Shown in pieces: positions 39,778 through 50,780 of a DNA stretch of 64,000 nucleotides. The notes under the pieces are model-generated. The model was given only the letters and a program-made list of their open reading frames with translations. It was not told the DNA's origin and did not search any database. This stretch comes from Mycobacterium botniense (GTDB taxonomy: Bacteria > Actinomycetota > Actinomycetes > Mycobacteriales > Mycobacteriaceae). A program made the translations under genes and the position numbers. Each line of letters opens with the position of its first letter. Within the stretch, counting starts at the first letter, position 1. The stretch is from the NCBI RefSeq assembly GCF_010723305.1, contig NZ_BLKW01000004.1, positions 868,001 through 932,000 of the forward strand, given 5' to 3'.

Positions 39778-40134
39778 ATGACTGTTCCGGGCGAGTCGAC
39801 CGCCACGACTCACGGCGTGACCCTGACCGAGGCCGCCGCCGCCAAGGCGAAGTCTCTGCTGGACCAGGAGGGACGCGACGACCTGACGCTGCGTATCGCC
39901 GTGCAACCGGGTGGGTGCGCCGGTCTGCGCTACAACCTCTTCTTCGACGACCGCCGGCTCGACGGCGACCTGACCGCGGAGTTCGGCGGTGTGACCTTGA
40001 CGGTCGACCGCATGAGCGCCCCGTATTTGCAGGGCGCGTCGATCGATTTCGTCGACACCATCGAAAAGCAGGGCTTCACGATCGACAACCCGAACGCCAC
40101 CGGGTCCTGCGCCTGCGGCGATTCGTTCAACTGA
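39778..40134 (+). CDS. A-type iron-sulfur carrier (ErpA/HesB, Rv2204c-like)
   Basis: A 118-residue A-type carrier that hands 4Fe-4S clusters to client enzymes. The three ligand cysteines are in PGGCAGLRY and CACGDSFN at the C-terminus. GGGAGA ribosome site about 6 nt ahead of the ATG at 39778. It lies next to adoK and the respiratory genes and convergent with a membrane protein gene 14 bp away. Clients could include LipA. Confidence 0.94.
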   Translation: MTVPGESTATTHGVTLTEAAAAKAKSLLDQEGRDDLTLRIAVQPGGCAGLRYNLFFDDRRLDGDLTAEFGGVTLTVDRMSAPYLQGASIDFVDTIEKQGFTIDNPNATGSCACGDSFN

Positions 40135-40148
40135 GGCGCGAAAACCCG

Positions 40149-40817
40149 CTAATACGTTCCCGCGGTACGAAGCACATACGAGCACACCAGCACGTGGTTG
40201 CGTTGCAGTAGCACCTGCGCGAGTCCTTGCACCCCCCCGCGTGCCGGGCCGCCGGTCGCGGGTGTTACCCGCATGGTGAACAACACCTGGGCCTGATACT
40301 GCGACCAGTACACGATCTTGTCGATCGAGGTCACCTCGGCTTTGGAGAACTGCTTGCGAAACGCGTCGCTGCTGAGTTTGGCTAGCGCCTGGTCAGAGCG
40401 GCGGTCGCGGACGGCGTCGTAGATACCGCACAGCGTGTTGCGGGCGATGGTGTCGAGATCGCGCTGCTCCAAAGCGTCCAGATAGCCCTGGATCGCCGTT
40501 TTGGCCATCGCGTCGGACAGTGCGGGTCCGGTGGCCGACCTGGTCGCACGGGTGCCGTACCCGATCCCGACCGTCATCACGGCGATCAGGGCGAAGGTCA
40601 GCACGGCGCCGACGATCAGTCGCCGGCGCTGGTGTTTGGGATAGGGCAGGGGTGGGGGCAGCGGCCTCCCCGGATAGGGGCCCGACGGGGATGGGGTCCC
40701 CGGCGCCGACGTGCCGGGGTACCCGGGCTGGTTGATCGCGCGCTGGCCGGGAGGCGGGGTAGTGGAGGGCGGCCCGCCGGCGCCGACACCGCGGTTGCGC
40801 GGGTGCGGAGCGGGCAT
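40149..40817 (-). CDS. Proline-rich single-span membrane protein (Rv2203-like)
   Basis: A 222-residue protein with a cytosolic, Pro/Gly-rich N-terminus of about 65 residues, one membrane span (LIVGAVLTFALIAVMTVGIGYG) and an exported C-terminal domain of about 140 residues (YLDALEQRDLDTIARNTLCGIYDAV) resembling the small NTF2/DUF4878-like lipoprotein-type domains. Function unknown. The ATG at 40817 has AGGAG 7 nt upstream; an earlier start at 40871 is rejected for lack of one. Confidence 0.85.
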   Translation of the reverse strand: MPAPHPRNRGVGAGGPPSTTPPPGQRAINQPGYPGTSAPGTPSPSGPYPGRPLPPPLPYPKHQRRRLIVGAVLTFALIAVMTVGIGYGTRATRSATGPALSDAMAKTAIQGYLDALEQRDLDTIARNTLCGIYDAVRDRRSDQALAKLSSDAFRKQFSKAEVTSIDKIVYWSQYQAQVLFTMRVTPATGGPARGGVQGLAQVLLQRNHVLVCSYVLRTAGTY

Positions 40818-40990
40818 GGTGGTTCTCCTATGGTGGTGGACGGGGCGACTGGCGGCTGTCGCCAACAGCACTCGCTTCCGGCGTGAGTGCTCTAGGCAGG
40901 CTAGCGCACCACCAGCCGCTGGCCGTCACCATAGCGCGGCGCAACCCGCGTACGCTTAGATAGACGAGCTTATGAATGAAGGGCGGATAG

Positions 40991-41968
<978 letters not shown>

Positions 41969-42012
41969 GCGAACAGACGCGCACCGCATGTGATCGTCGC
42001 CGGCACGGAGAC

Positions 42013-43971
42013 TCACAGCTGCACCGGATACTGCGGCTCGGTGATCCGCGGTATCACGCTGTGCTCGACGAAGATCGCGTGCCACAGCATAAAAATCAGC
42101 ACCGTCCATAGCCGGCGGCTGTGATCTGCAGCGCCGCAACGATGTTCGTCGAGCATCCGACGCGTTGCGGCGATGTCGACGAGATCATTCGCCTGCGAGG
42201 AATCCACTGTGGCATACGCCCACTCCAGCAGCTCCCCGGCGCGCAGCCAGTGCCGGATGGGCACCGGGAACCCGAGCTTGGGCCGGTGGAGAACATGGGC
42301 GGGCACGATCGGCTCCAGCGCGCGCCGCAGCGCGTACTTGGTCGTGCTGCGCGTGATCTTGGCGTTCACCGGCAAGCGGCACGCCACGGCGAACACTTCG
42401 GGGTCCAAAAACGGCACCCGCAGCTCTAGTGAGTTGGCCATCGTCATCTTGTCAGCCTTGACCAGGATGTCGCCGCGCAGCCAGGTGAACAAATCGATGT
42501 GCTGCATGCGGGCCACCGGATCCCAGCCGGCCGATTGTGCGTACAGCGGCGCCGTCACATCGGTGTGGGTCCATTCCGGCCGGAACCCGGGCAGCACCTG
42601 CCGCAGCTGCTCGTCGGAGAAACTGCGGGCATTGCCGTAGTACCGCTGTTCGAGCGTCAGCGAACCGCGGTGCAACAAACTCTTGCCGCGCAGCCCGTCG
42701 GGCAACGGTTTGGATAGGGCGCCCACCATGCGTCGCAGCCGCCCAGGCAGGTAATCGAAAGGCTTGAGCGACAAGGGCTCTCGGTAAATGGTATATCCGC
42801 CGAACAGTTCGTCGGCGCCCTCTCCGGAAAGGACTACTTTGACGTGCTTGCGGGCCTCTCGGGCCACAAAGAACAGCGGCACCAGCGCGGGGTCGGCCAC
42901 CGGCTCATCGAGATACCAGACGATCTCGGGCAGCGCAGCGACGAACTCGCTCGGGCTGACCACCTTGGCGATGTGCCGGGCGCCGATGGCTTCCGCGGAG
43001 GCCGCCGCGACGTCGATTTCGGAGAAGCCTTCACGCTCGAAACCGGTCGTGAACGTGATCAGCCGCGGATTGTGCCGGATGGCCAGCGCCGCGATCGCGG
43101 TGGAGTCGATGCCGCCGGACAGAAACGCGCCGACGGTGACATCCGCGCGCATGTGCTTGGCGACCGAGTCTTCCAGGACCGCAGTGATCTGGTCGTATCG
43201 CGCCTGCTCGCTGTCCCGGGTGAACGGTTCGGCGGCAAATCGGGGCACAAAGTAGCGAGTGATCTGCGGCTGAGGTTGGTGCGGTCGAATCCGTGCGTAG
43301 CAACCCGATTCCAACCGGCGCACGCCCCGGTGCAGCGTTTCGGGTTCGGGCACATACTGCAGCACGGTGTAGTGCTGCAGCGCTCTGCGGTCAATCGCGC
43401 CGTCGAGGTGGAGCACGTCGGCCAAATCAAGCAGGCATTTTTTTTCACTGGCCACCGCGGTGCCGCCGGGGCCGGTCGCGAAGAACAGCGGCTTGATCCC
43501 GAAAGGATCTCGGGCGCAGAACAGTTCACGGGTAACCGTATCCCACAACGCGAACGCGAACATTCCGCGCAACCGCGCCAAGGCGCCGGTGCCCCAGTAG
43601 TGGTAGGCGGCGACGATGGCCTCACCGTCGCCATCGGTGGCGAACGCGGCGCCGTAGCCCGTCGCCAGCTCGTCGCGCAACTCCAGGTAGTTGTAGATCT
43701 CGCCGTTGAACACCAGCAGGTAGCGGTCGGGCGCCTCGGGGGGTCCCCAGCGGAGCGGCTGATGCGAGTGCGCGATATCGATGATGGCCAGCCGGTTGAA
43801 GCCCAGCACCACGGCGGGCCGCGCACCGGCCTCGCTCCACGTGCCGAGCTCGTCGGGCCCGCGGTGGCGCATCAAGCGGGATGCCCGCGCGACCGCTTCA
43901 GCGATATCGGGGCCACGACCGGAAGCCTCCTGGCCGGACGTAGCGCTCACGAAGGCCAGCAGTCCACACAC
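42013..43971 (-). CDS. asnB: Asparagine synthetase (glutamine-hydrolysing)-like protein
   Basis: Starting at the GTG at 43971 puts Cys at residue 2, the N-terminal nucleophile of the class II glutaminase domain (CGLLAF), as the family needs, and gives 652 residues as in Rv2201. [17 protein letters not shown] and DGDGEAI mark the glutaminase. The synthetase half has [13 protein letters not shown] (PP-loop), [12 protein letters not shown] and [19 protein letters not shown]. In mycobacteria this protein is also thought to amidate diaminopimelate in the cell wall in some species; which activity applies here is not shown. The coding strand has eight A in a row at 43438-43445. Confidence 0.93.
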   Translation of the reverse strand: MCGLLAFVSATSGQEASGRGPDIAEAVARASRLMRHRGPDELGTWSEAGARPAVVLGFNRLAIIDIAHSHQPLRWGPPEAPDRYLLVFNGEIYNYLELRDELATGYGAAFATDGDGEAIVAAYHYWGTGALARLRGMFAFALWDTVTRELFCARDPFGIKPLFFATGPGGTAVASEKKCLLDLADVLHLDGAIDRRALQHYTVLQYVPEPETLHRGVRRLESGCYARIRPHQPQPQITRYFVPRFAAEPFTRDSEQARYDQITAVLEDSVAKHMRADVTVGAFLSGGIDSTAIAALAIRHNPRLITFTTGFEREGFSEIDVAAASAEAIGARHIAKVVSPSEFVAALPEIVWYLDEPVADPALVPLFFVAREARKHVKVVLSGEGADELFGGYTIYREPLSLKPFDYLPGRLRRMVGALSKPLPDGLRGKSLLHRGSLTLEQRYYGNARSFSDEQLRQVLPGFRPEWTHTDVTAPLYAQSAGWDPVARMQHIDLFTWLRGDILVKADKMTMANSLELRVPFLDPEVFAVACRLPVNAKITRSTTKYALRRALEPIVPAHVLHRPKLGFPVPIRHWLRAGELLEWAYATVDSSQANDLVDIAATRRMLDEHRCGAADHSRRLWTVLIFMLWHAIFVEHSVIPRITEPQYPVQL

Positions 43972-44141
43972 GACGCCCCAGTATGCCGCACCCGGCCGGG
44001 GCTGAGGGCTGCTGTGCGGAGCCGTTAACCCGGCCCGCGTCGTCACCGGCCCGGGCGGCGTGGTCTACGCTGCGTAGTATTCGACGTTTGGCTCAGCCGG
44101 CGACCCACGTCGGCCCAGCGTGTGACACAGGAGGCGCCAAC

Positions 44142-45218
44142 GTGACACCTCGCCGGCCAGGACGTTTGGGTGGCCTGCATGGAGGTTTTCGTCCGGGTTC
44201 ACGCCGGCTTCGGCTGCTGGGGCTGGCCGCGACGCTGTGGGTTCTGATGCTCACCGTCAGCGGGTGCAGCTGGTCGGAAGTGCTGGGCATCGGCTGGCCG
44301 AAAGGGATCACCCCCGAAGCCGACATCAACCGGCAGTTATGGATCGGCGCGGTGATCGCCTCTCTCGTGGTCGGAGCCCTCGTGTGGGGCCTTATCTTCT
44401 GGTCCTCGGCATTTCACCGCAAAAAAGCAACCGACACCGAATTGCCCCGCCAGTTCGGCTACAACTTGCCGCTGGAGCTGGTGCTCACGGTCATACCTTT
44501 TCTCATCATCTCGGTGCTGTTCTACTTCACTGTGGTGGTGCAGGAGAAGATGCTGCACATGACCTCTGACCCCGAGGTCGTCGTGGATGTGACAGCGTTT
44601 CAGTGGAACTGGAAGTTCGGCTATCGGAAGGTCGATTTCAAAGACGGCACCCTGACATACGACGGGGCTGATCTGGCGCGCAAACATGCGATGGCCTCCA
44701 AGCCGGAAGGCAAAGACAAACACGGCGAAGAACTCGTTGGTCCGGTGCGCGGGCTCAACACCGCCGACCGCACCTACCTCAACTTCGACAAGGTCGAGAC
44801 CCTGGGGACCAGCACCGAGATCCCGGTGCTGGTGCTGCCCGCCGGCAAACGCATCGAGTTTCATCTCGCCTCGGTGGACGTTGTGCATGCATTCTGGGTG
44901 CCAGAGTTCCTGTTCAAGCGTGACGTGTTTCCCGATCCCGCGGCGAACCACTCAGTGAACACCTTCCAGGTCGCTGAAATCACCAAGACAGGGGCGTTCG
45001 TCGGGCGCTGCGCCGAGATGTGCGGCACATATCACTCGATGATGAACTTCGAGGTCCGGGTGGTGGCACCCAATGATTTCAAGGCTTACCTGCAACAACG
45101 CATCGCGGGAAAAACCAACGCGCAGGCCCTGCAAGCGATCCACCAGTCCCCGGTCGCGGTCACCACGCACCCGTTCGAAACCCGTCGCGGCGAGCAGGTC
45201 AGCCCAGCAATTAGGTAG
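44142..45218 (+). CDS. ctaC: Cytochrome c oxidase subunit II (aa3 type)
   Basis: Subunit II of the aa3 oxidase that forms a supercomplex with cytochrome bcc. The 358-residue product is a lipoprotein (lipobox LTVSGC, Cys42) with two membrane spans ([42 protein letters not shown]) and a cupredoxin domain. The CuA site is complete: His in [11 protein letters not shown] and [14 protein letters not shown]. An insertion rich in Lys between TFxW and the CuA part is typical of mycobacteria. GGAGG lies 7 nt upstream of the GTG at 44142. It is co-directional with ctaF, 8 bp apart. Confidence 0.96.
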   Translation: MTPRRPGRLGGLHGGFRPGSRRLRLLGLAATLWVLMLTVSGCSWSEVLGIGWPKGITPEADINRQLWIGAVIASLVVGALVWGLIFWSSAFHRKKATDTELPRQFGYNLPLELVLTVIPFLIISVLFYFTVVVQEKMLHMTSDPEVVVDVTAFQWNWKFGYRKVDFKDGTLTYDGADLARKHAMASKPEGKDKHGEELVGPVRGLNTADRTYLNFDKVETLGTSTEIPVLVLPAGKRIEFHLASVDVVHAFWVPEFLFKRDVFPDPAANHSVNTFQVAEITKTGAFVGRCAEMCGTYHSMMNFEVRVVAPNDFKAYLQQRIAGKTNAQALQAIHQSPVAVTTHPFETRRGEQVSPAIR

Positions 45219-45226
45219 GAACATCT

Positions 45227-45646
45227 ATGCGGATCGAAGCCAGGCTGTTTGAGTTTGTGGCCGTTTTCTTCATCCTGACCGCGACGCTCTACGGTGTGCT
45301 GACGGCGATGTTCGCCACCGGCGGTGTGGAGTGGGCCGGCACCACCGCGCTGGCTCTGACCGGCGGTATGGCGCTGATCGTGGCCACCTTCTTCCGTTTC
45401 GTCGCCCGCCGCCTCGACACCCGGCCCGAGGACTACGAGGGCGCCGAGATCAGTGATGGCGCAGGAGAATTGGGGTTCTTCAGCCCGCATAGCTGGTGGC
45501 CGATCCTGGTCGCGCTGTCCGGCTCAGTTGCTGCGGTGGGCATCGCGTTATGGTTGCCATGGTTGATTGTTGCCGGCGTGGTGTTCATCCTCAGCTCGGC
45601 GGCCGGGCTGGTTTTCGAGTACTACGTCGGTCCCGAGAAGCACTGA
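45227..45646 (+). CDS. ctaF: Cytochrome c oxidase subunit IV (CtaF)
   Basis: A 139-residue protein with four membrane spans, as in Rv2199c, a subunit of the actinobacterial aa3 oxidase. It starts [17 protein letters not shown], and [24 protein letters not shown] follows [16 protein letters not shown] lies about 7 nt upstream of the ATG. Confidence 0.95.
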   Translation: MRIEARLFEFVAVFFILTATLYGVLTAMFATGGVEWAGTTALALTGGMALIVATFFRFVARRLDTRPEDYEGAEISDGAGELGFFSPHSWWPILVALSGSVAAVGIALWLPWLIVAGVVFILSSAAGLVFEYYVGPEKH

Positions 45647-45867
45647 CCACAGCCGACTGCTCTGCGATGCCCGGTATCGTGGTGGACAACTCGGCCCGCA
45701 TCGTCGGCACGGAGGCCCCAATCAGGGCGTTGGCCGGTCGGCGGCCAGTCCGCCGAAACCGCCCTGTCGCGACTGGTTCGATAGGGTTGCCGAGGCACAA
45801 TGAGAAACATCGAGGTGTGCGCGGCGCGGCCGCGTGCTAGTGATGTAGTCGAACAGGACAGGCGAAC

Positions 45868-46776
45868 ATGAGCGGGCCTAATCACCCAGGACCAGAATCG
45901 GAAGAACTGGAACCCGGCAGTGAGCCCAGCGACGAATTGGACCTGGGCAGCGAGCCGGGCGACGAACCGGAGTCCATCGACGACGCGCCGGAGGCTGGGA
46001 CCGGCCAAACCGAGTTCTACTCGCAGGCCTATTCGGCTCCCGAGTCCGAGCATTTCACCAGTGGTCCCTATGTCCCGGTCGATCCCCGCCTCTACGACTA
46101 CGACCACTACGACGACGCGATCGAGTTTGAGGATGAGCGAACCACCCCGCGCTGGCCGTGGGTCGTCGGCGTAGCGGCGATCGTGGCTGCAATCGCGCTG
46201 GTGGTCTCGGTGTCACTGCTGTTTGCCCGCACCGACACCCAGAAACTTGCCACCCCGGGCACCGCGCCGGTATCCACGCCGCCGGTGCAGGACGAGATCA
46301 CCACCACCACACCGCCGCCGCCTCCGCCGCCCCCGCCGCCGAGTACGCCGCCCCCGCCGCCGCCCCCGCCCGAGACGGTGACTGTCACGACGACAGCGCC
46401 GCCGCCGCCTCCGCCTGAAGCGGCACCGCCTCCGGCGCCCGCACCCGCGCCGCCGGCGACGTCGACCGTCGCGGCCCCCCCGCCGACCACCACCACTCCG
46501 GTCGGGCCGCGTCAGGTCACCTACTCGGTGACCGGCACCAAAGCGCCCTTCGACGTCATCACGATCACCTATATCGACGCTTCCGGGCAGCGCCGGACCC
46601 AGCGCAATGCGTATATCTCGTGGTCGCTCACCCTGACGCCGATCTCGCAGTCCGAGATCGGTTCGGTGGAAGCCTCCAGTCTGCTGCGGCTGAGCAAACT
46701 CAACTGCTCGATCACCACCAGCGACGGAACCGTGTTGTCATCCAACAACAACGACCAGCCCCAAACGAGTTGCTGA
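45868..46776 (+). CDS. mmpS3: MmpS3 membrane protein
   Basis: A 302-residue protein with an acidic cytosolic N-terminus of about 95 residues, one membrane span ([23 protein letters not shown]), a roughly 80-residue stretch of Pro, Thr and Ala including runs of six or more Pro, and a C-terminal MmpS-type beta domain ([19 protein letters not shown]) of about 85 residues with a Cys pair (LNCSITTS, final TSC). MmpS partners stabilise MmpL lipid transporters; MmpS3 has no adjacent mmpL and is instead near the oxidase genes, as in M. tuberculosis. The proline run spans 46310-46480 and will be hard to sequence. Confidence 0.92.
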   Translation: MSGPNHPGPESEELEPGSEPSDELDLGSEPGDEPESIDDAPEAGTGQTEFYSQAYSAPESEHFTSGPYVPVDPRLYDYDHYDDAIEFEDERTTPRWPWVVGVAAIVAAIALVVSVSLLFARTDTQKLATPGTAPVSTPPVQDEITTTTPPPPPPPPPPSTPPPPPPPPETVTVTTTAPPPPPPEAAPPPAPAPAPPATSTVAAPPPTTTTPVGPRQVTYSVTGTKAPFDVITITYIDASGQRRTQRNAYISWSLTLTPISQSEIGSVEASSLLRLSKLNCSITTSDGTVLSSNNNDQPQTSC

Positions 46777-47429
46777 TGGTCGACAGGACCTCCGCAGTCG
46801 GACGCGGGTGGGGCAGCATGTCGCTGAACACCACCGACCGAGTCCTCATCGGCGTCTGTGCTGTGGTATGGCTTTTGCTGGTCGGCGTGAGCGTAGCGGC
46901 AATTGTGGCGTTGGTCGATCTCGGGCGCGGATTTCACACCTCGTCGGGCAATGCGCATACGCCGCCGGTGCTCTACGCCATCATCGTGGTGTCCACACTG
47001 GTCATCCTGGGCGCCGTCCCGATGTTGCTGCGTGCCCGCCGCACCACGTGGGAGCACCCCTCACCGGCCCGGCCGCCGGGAGCGCGTGCAGCGACTCAGC
47101 GACTGGGCGGCTCGCCGTATCTGGCGGAGCCTGTCATGGTCGATCAGGCCCGCACGGAGAGACTGACCACGTTCGGGCCGGCAGCCACGTTATCCGATGC
47201 GGCAGTGGATCGAATTTGGTTGCGGGGCACGCTCGCTCTTCTCGGCACGATGGGAGCTGCTTTAGTCGCCGTCGCGGCGGCGACTTACCTGATGGCTATC
47301 GGCCGGGACGGTGCGGCGTGGACCGGTTACGGGCTCGCCGGGTTCGCCACCGCGGCGATGATCGTGATTCCCTGGCACCAGGTTCGGCGGCTGCGCCGCA
47401 TGCTGGCGGGGGATAAGCCGTCATTGTGA
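46776..47429 (+). CDS. Four-span membrane protein (Rv2197c-like)
   Basis: A 217-residue integral membrane protein with spans near residues 26-46, 68-88, 148-170 and 178-198, and a cytoplasmic loop between spans 2 and 3. The ATG overlaps the stop of mmpS3 by one base (TGATG), so the two are coupled. Function unknown. In M. tuberculosis it neighbours the qcr genes directly; here three catabolic genes intervene. Confidence 0.88.
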   Translation: MVDRTSAVGRGWGSMSLNTTDRVLIGVCAVVWLLLVGVSVAAIVALVDLGRGFHTSSGNAHTPPVLYAIIVVSTLVILGAVPMLLRARRTTWEHPSPARPPGARAATQRLGGSPYLAEPVMVDQARTERLTTFGPAATLSDAAVDRIWLRGTLALLGTMGAALVAVAAATYLMAIGRDGAAWTGYGLAGFATAAMIVIPWHQVRRLRRMLAGDKPSL

Positions 47430-47497
47430 CGGGGTTGGATATCGCACGACGGGCGTGCATCCGCAGGCCGCCCACAAAACGCGGCCCGACACCGCCG

Positions 47498-49147
47498 CTA
47501 CGCCGGGCGATGAGCACTCAACGCTGCGACTTGAGCTTTCGCCCAAGGGTAATCCGCTTTGCCCGATGGTGAGCGTTGTATGCGTGTGCAAAAGACTATT
47601 TCCTTGGGAAGTTTGTAACGGGCAATATGCCGGGCTGCTTCGGCGATGATCTCGTCAGCCTCGGCGCGGGCGCCGTCAGCTAACTGGACCAGCGCTACGA
47701 CTTCGCTTCCCCACCGGATGCTGGGCCGGCCCACTACGACAACGTCGTAGACCGCGGGGTGATACGCGATGGCGGCTTCAACTTCTTCGGCGAAGATCTT
47801 TTCGCCCCCCGAATTGATCGTCACCGAATCGCGGCCCAGCAGCTCAATATGGCCGTCGGGGTGCCAGCGGGCCCGGTCGCCGGGGACGGAATGCCGGATG
47901 CCTTCAATAACCGGAAAGGTCCGGGCCGTTTTCTCCGGGTCACCCAGGTAGCCCAACGGAATGAGGCCTTGCTGAGCCAGCCAGCCCACCTCGTCGTCGC
48001 CAGGCCGCAATATCCGGGTCATGTCTGCGCTGACCACCACCGCACCCGGATTCGGGGCGAAGCGTCCGGTCGCCGGCTGCGCACGGCTGGACGTCTGGCC
48101 CATTTGCGGGCCGGTCTCCGAGGATCCGCCGGCGTCCAGGATCGTCACGTGCGGCAGGAGCTCGATGAACCGCTGTTTGACCCCAGCGCTCAGCGTGGCG
48201 CCGCCGGTTAACAGAAACATCAGCGCCGACAAGTCGTAGTTGCCGGACTCCAGTTCATCGAGTAACGGTCGGCCGAAGGCGTCGCCGACGAACGAGAGCG
48301 ACATGACGCGTTCCCGGCTTGCCAGCGCCCAAGCCGCCGCAGGATCGAAATGACCTGTTGTCGCGGGCATGACAAAGGTCCGGCCGCCAAGCAGGTTGAT
48401 GAAAGCCGCCCACTGGGCCGCGCCGTGCATGAGCGGTGCCACCGTCATCGAACCCGGTGTCTCAGGTCGCGACCGCGCAACGATTTCGCCGAGGCTTTTG
48501 ACCATTTCGCCGGAACCGAAAAGCCGCCCGCCCATAGCGTTCAGATAGATGTCGTGCTGGCGCCACAACACAGCTTTGGGCAACCCTGTGGTGCCACCGG
48601 TGTAGAGCACGTAGAGATCGTCGGGAGACAGCGCAAGATCGAGCGGCTCGGCGGGCATAGCTGCCAGCAACTCCTCGTAGCGCACCGCGCCCGGGAGTGG
48701 ATCGTTCCCGGACTCGTCATCGACGTGGATCAGCGATAACGGCGGCAGCTGAGCGAGCGCGTCGGCCAGGGTTGGGCCGAAGCGCGCGTGATACATGACT
48801 GCGTCCGCCCTGGCATTGCTGAGCAGGTACACCAATTCGGGGACCCCGTAGCGATAGTTCACGTTGAACGGGGCGACCCGGGCTTTATAGGCACCCACCA
48901 TGCCCTCGAGGAACTCATTGCAGTTCGTCATGTACAAGCCGAGATGACTCTGACCGGACTCGTGTGCGGCTAGCTCCGATCGTTCACGGTGTGCGCCGAG
49001 CCCCCACCCATGCAGCGCCTGAGCGAGGCGATAGGTGCGTTCGTCGGTCTGCGCGAAGGTAAATCGCCGATCTCCATAGACGATGCAGTCCCTGTCGGGG
49101 TTGGCCGCCGCCACCGCCGCGAACACCTGGGCGAGGTTGAATTCCAC
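47498..49147 (-). CDS. Acyl-CoA synthetase (FadD19-like)
   Basis: An AMP-forming acyl-CoA ligase of 549 residues. Motifs run in order: DLYVLYTGGTTGLPKAVLW (P-loop, A3), GGSSETGPQMG (A5), PGDRARWHPDGHIELLGR (A7-A8 hinge) and SPSGKADYPWAK with the catalytic Lys. The family includes FadD enzymes that activate fatty acids or cholesterol side chains; the overall layout is closest to FadD19, which activates a C27 steroid side chain in cholesterol breakdown. The substrate is inferred only. It lies 210 bp from the maoC-like gene, both on the minus strand. Confidence 0.87.
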   Translation of the reverse strand: MEFNLAQVFAAVAAANPDRDCIVYGDRRFTFAQTDERTYRLAQALHGWGLGAHRERSELAAHESGQSHLGLYMTNCNEFLEGMVGAYKARVAPFNVNYRYGVPELVYLLSNARADAVMYHARFGPTLADALAQLPPLSLIHVDDESGNDPLPGAVRYEELLAAMPAEPLDLALSPDDLYVLYTGGTTGLPKAVLWRQHDIYLNAMGGRLFGSGEMVKSLGEIVARSRPETPGSMTVAPLMHGAAQWAAFINLLGGRTFVMPATTGHFDPAAAWALASRERVMSLSFVGDAFGRPLLDELESGNYDLSALMFLLTGGATLSAGVKQRFIELLPHVTILDAGGSSETGPQMGQTSSRAQPATGRFAPNPGAVVVSADMTRILRPGDDEVGWLAQQGLIPLGYLGDPEKTARTFPVIEGIRHSVPGDRARWHPDGHIELLGRDSVTINSGGEKIFAEEVEAAIAYHPAVYDVVVVGRPSIRWGSEVVALVQLADGARAEADEIIAEAARHIARYKLPKEIVFCTRIQRSPSGKADYPWAKAQVAALSAHRPA

Positions 49148-49357
49148 TGCCTGTCCTCAGATCAGCCCGCTGGTGACATCAGTCGACATGAGCCAGAGAC
49201 GCTCTCACCCCGAGTTAGGCATTCGTCAGCGGTGACACCCGACTGTCGGCGACAATCGATTCCGCCTCTGCGAGTGTAAGCCATCGCGCGGTCATTGGTG
49301 GTGTCCACGAGCCGGGGAGTGGTGGGGAATCCGGGGCCCCACATGGGCGTCATGGTG

Positions 49358-50230
49358 CTACGGTCGCTGCGGGGCCAGAAGCAGCTCTACGCCGGATAGC
49401 ACCGGCGCATCATCGCGGGCAGGGACTGTGACGCTGGCCAGTAACCGGGTGTCGTCGTTCCAGACGCTGACCTTGAGGGTGTCGCCCGGAAATGCGACGC
49501 CAGCGAACCGCGCCCGGTAGGAGCAGACCGAAGACACATCGGCGTCCAGCATCGCATCAACCAGGGCTTTGCAAGTCATGCCATACGTGCACAGCCCTTG
49601 CAGGATGGGTTTCGGAAAGCCTGCAGCGGAAGCGAATTCGGGATCCGAGTGTAGCGGGTTGCGATCGCCGCACAGTCGGTACAGCAACGCCTGCTGCGGC
49701 AGCACGGGCAGCTTGATCTCGAGGTCGGGTGCCCGCTCAGGCGCCGGATCCGATGTCGATGGCCCCCGGGACCCGCCGAACCCGCCTTCGCCGCGGACGA
49801 AGATCGAACTTCGTTGCGTCCACAGCGGTGTGCCGTCTGAGGCGGTGGCCGAATTCTCAAGCACCACAACAGCCGCCTTGCCCTTGTCCCAGATCTCGGC
49901 GATGCGGCTGATGACGCGGGCGCTGCCCGACGGCGGCAGCGGTGCGGGCACGCTGACTTGTTCGGAGGCGTGCAGCACTGCGGCCAGGTCGATCTCGACG
50001 CCGGGCCAGCTGAATTTCGGCGGTTCGACCTGGTGAAACGATGCCGCGACACAGGCGAATGTCGGCAGCACTTGTGGGTTGCGGTCGATCAGATAGCGCA
50101 ACTCGCGTGGGTTGGTCGGGTCGGCGCCGGCTCCCAGAGCCAGGTGGTAGAGCTGGACGTCGCTGGGGGTCCATGAGAATTCGACTGCGCGGACCTCAGC
50201 GCCGAGCGCCGCATCGACGTCGATCGGCAT
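49358..50230 (-). CDS. MaoC-like double-hotdog enoyl-CoA hydratase (Rv3538-like)
   Basis: A 290-residue protein with an N-terminal hotdog that lacks catalytic residues (LYHLALGAGADPTNP) and a C-terminal hotdog with the hydratase 2 motif GDRNPLHSDPEFA. The sequence is close in layout to Rv3538, a hydratase in the KstR cholesterol regulon of M. tuberculosis. It hydrates trans-2-enoyl-CoA; a steroid side-chain substrate is likely but inferred. Partners would be the FadD-like gene downstream and the SDR gene across the divergent gap. Confidence 0.9.
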   Translation of the reverse strand: MPIDVDAALGAEVRAVEFSWTPSDVQLYHLALGAGADPTNPRELRYLIDRNPQVLPTFACVAASFHQVEPPKFSWPGVEIDLAAVLHASEQVSVPAPLPPSGSARVISRIAEIWDKGKAAVVVLENSATASDGTPLWTQRSSIFVRGEGGFGGSRGPSTSDPAPERAPDLEIKLPVLPQQALLYRLCGDRNPLHSDPEFASAAGFPKPILQGLCTYGMTCKALVDAMLDADVSSVCSYRARFAGVAFPGDTLKVSVWNDDTRLLASVTVPARDDAPVLSGVELLLAPQRP

Positions 50231-50780
50231 CTCAGCGGGGGTGCTCGGCGATGTGCAGCGCCGCCAGCGGGCCGGGCGTTTTCACCGGTCCGGCGGCGCT
50301 GGGCGGGCGGCCACTATGCTGCGGCGCCGGCACACTGACAGCGTGCGCGGAGCAGAGACCACAATCACATTCAGTCACATTGAGCAGTATCGCGCGAGAG
50401 CTAACGCCTGCGTCCGGCGTGATGCGCTCGCTGACAAACGGTCGCAGCCCGTGGCGCCGTTGTCCGGTCCGGGAACGTCGCTGGTTCGCATGCCGGCCAC
50501 CTTCCGCTGAACACTGGCGGGCGCCGGCCGTGATGCCGTGCCGACGGCCGCCACCGCGGTTGTACCACCTGTGCAGCCGGTGGGTCCAGCACCCGGCTGC
50601 GCGGAGATGGCCGTATGGTGCTGATACGGACCGGCGAGCCGTCTGACACGGTTCACGGAGGATACGGTGCGGGTGCTGGCGGGCCGCGGCCGGCGTGACG
50701 GCCACGTGATACGCGTGGGCATTGGGCAGCGACCACCACCCCCAGCGCCCGCACAGCCCCGGACTGGAGGTGTTCATCAC
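50231..50780. other. Divergent intergenic region between maoC-like and SDR genes
   Basis: About 550 bp with no gene. A tandem imperfect 10-bp repeat, TCACATTCAG/TCACATTGAG, lies at 50365-50384. No KstR motif (TNNAACNNGTTNNA) was found by eye. The region is large enough for promoters of both directions. Confidence 0.4.
50365..50384. repeat. Tandem 10-bp repeat, operator-like
   Basis: TCACATTCAG is followed directly by TCACATTGAG. It is AT-richer than its surroundings and sits about midway in the gap between two divergently transcribed catabolic genes, as an operator would. Confidence 0.4.

Noticed and set aside
42844..44028. 394-codon plus-strand open frame opposite asnB
   Set aside because: Shadow of the real gene, which has the nucleophile Cys2 and PP-loop.
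46310..46480. Proline codon run as a tandem satellite or CRISPR-like repeat
   Set aside because: It is an in-frame Pro/Thr linker of mmpS3 with irregular units, explained by the protein.
46107..46496. Gly/Val-rich minus-strand frame opposite mmpS3
   Set aside because: Antisense of the proline-coding repeat; not a PE_PGRS-like gene.
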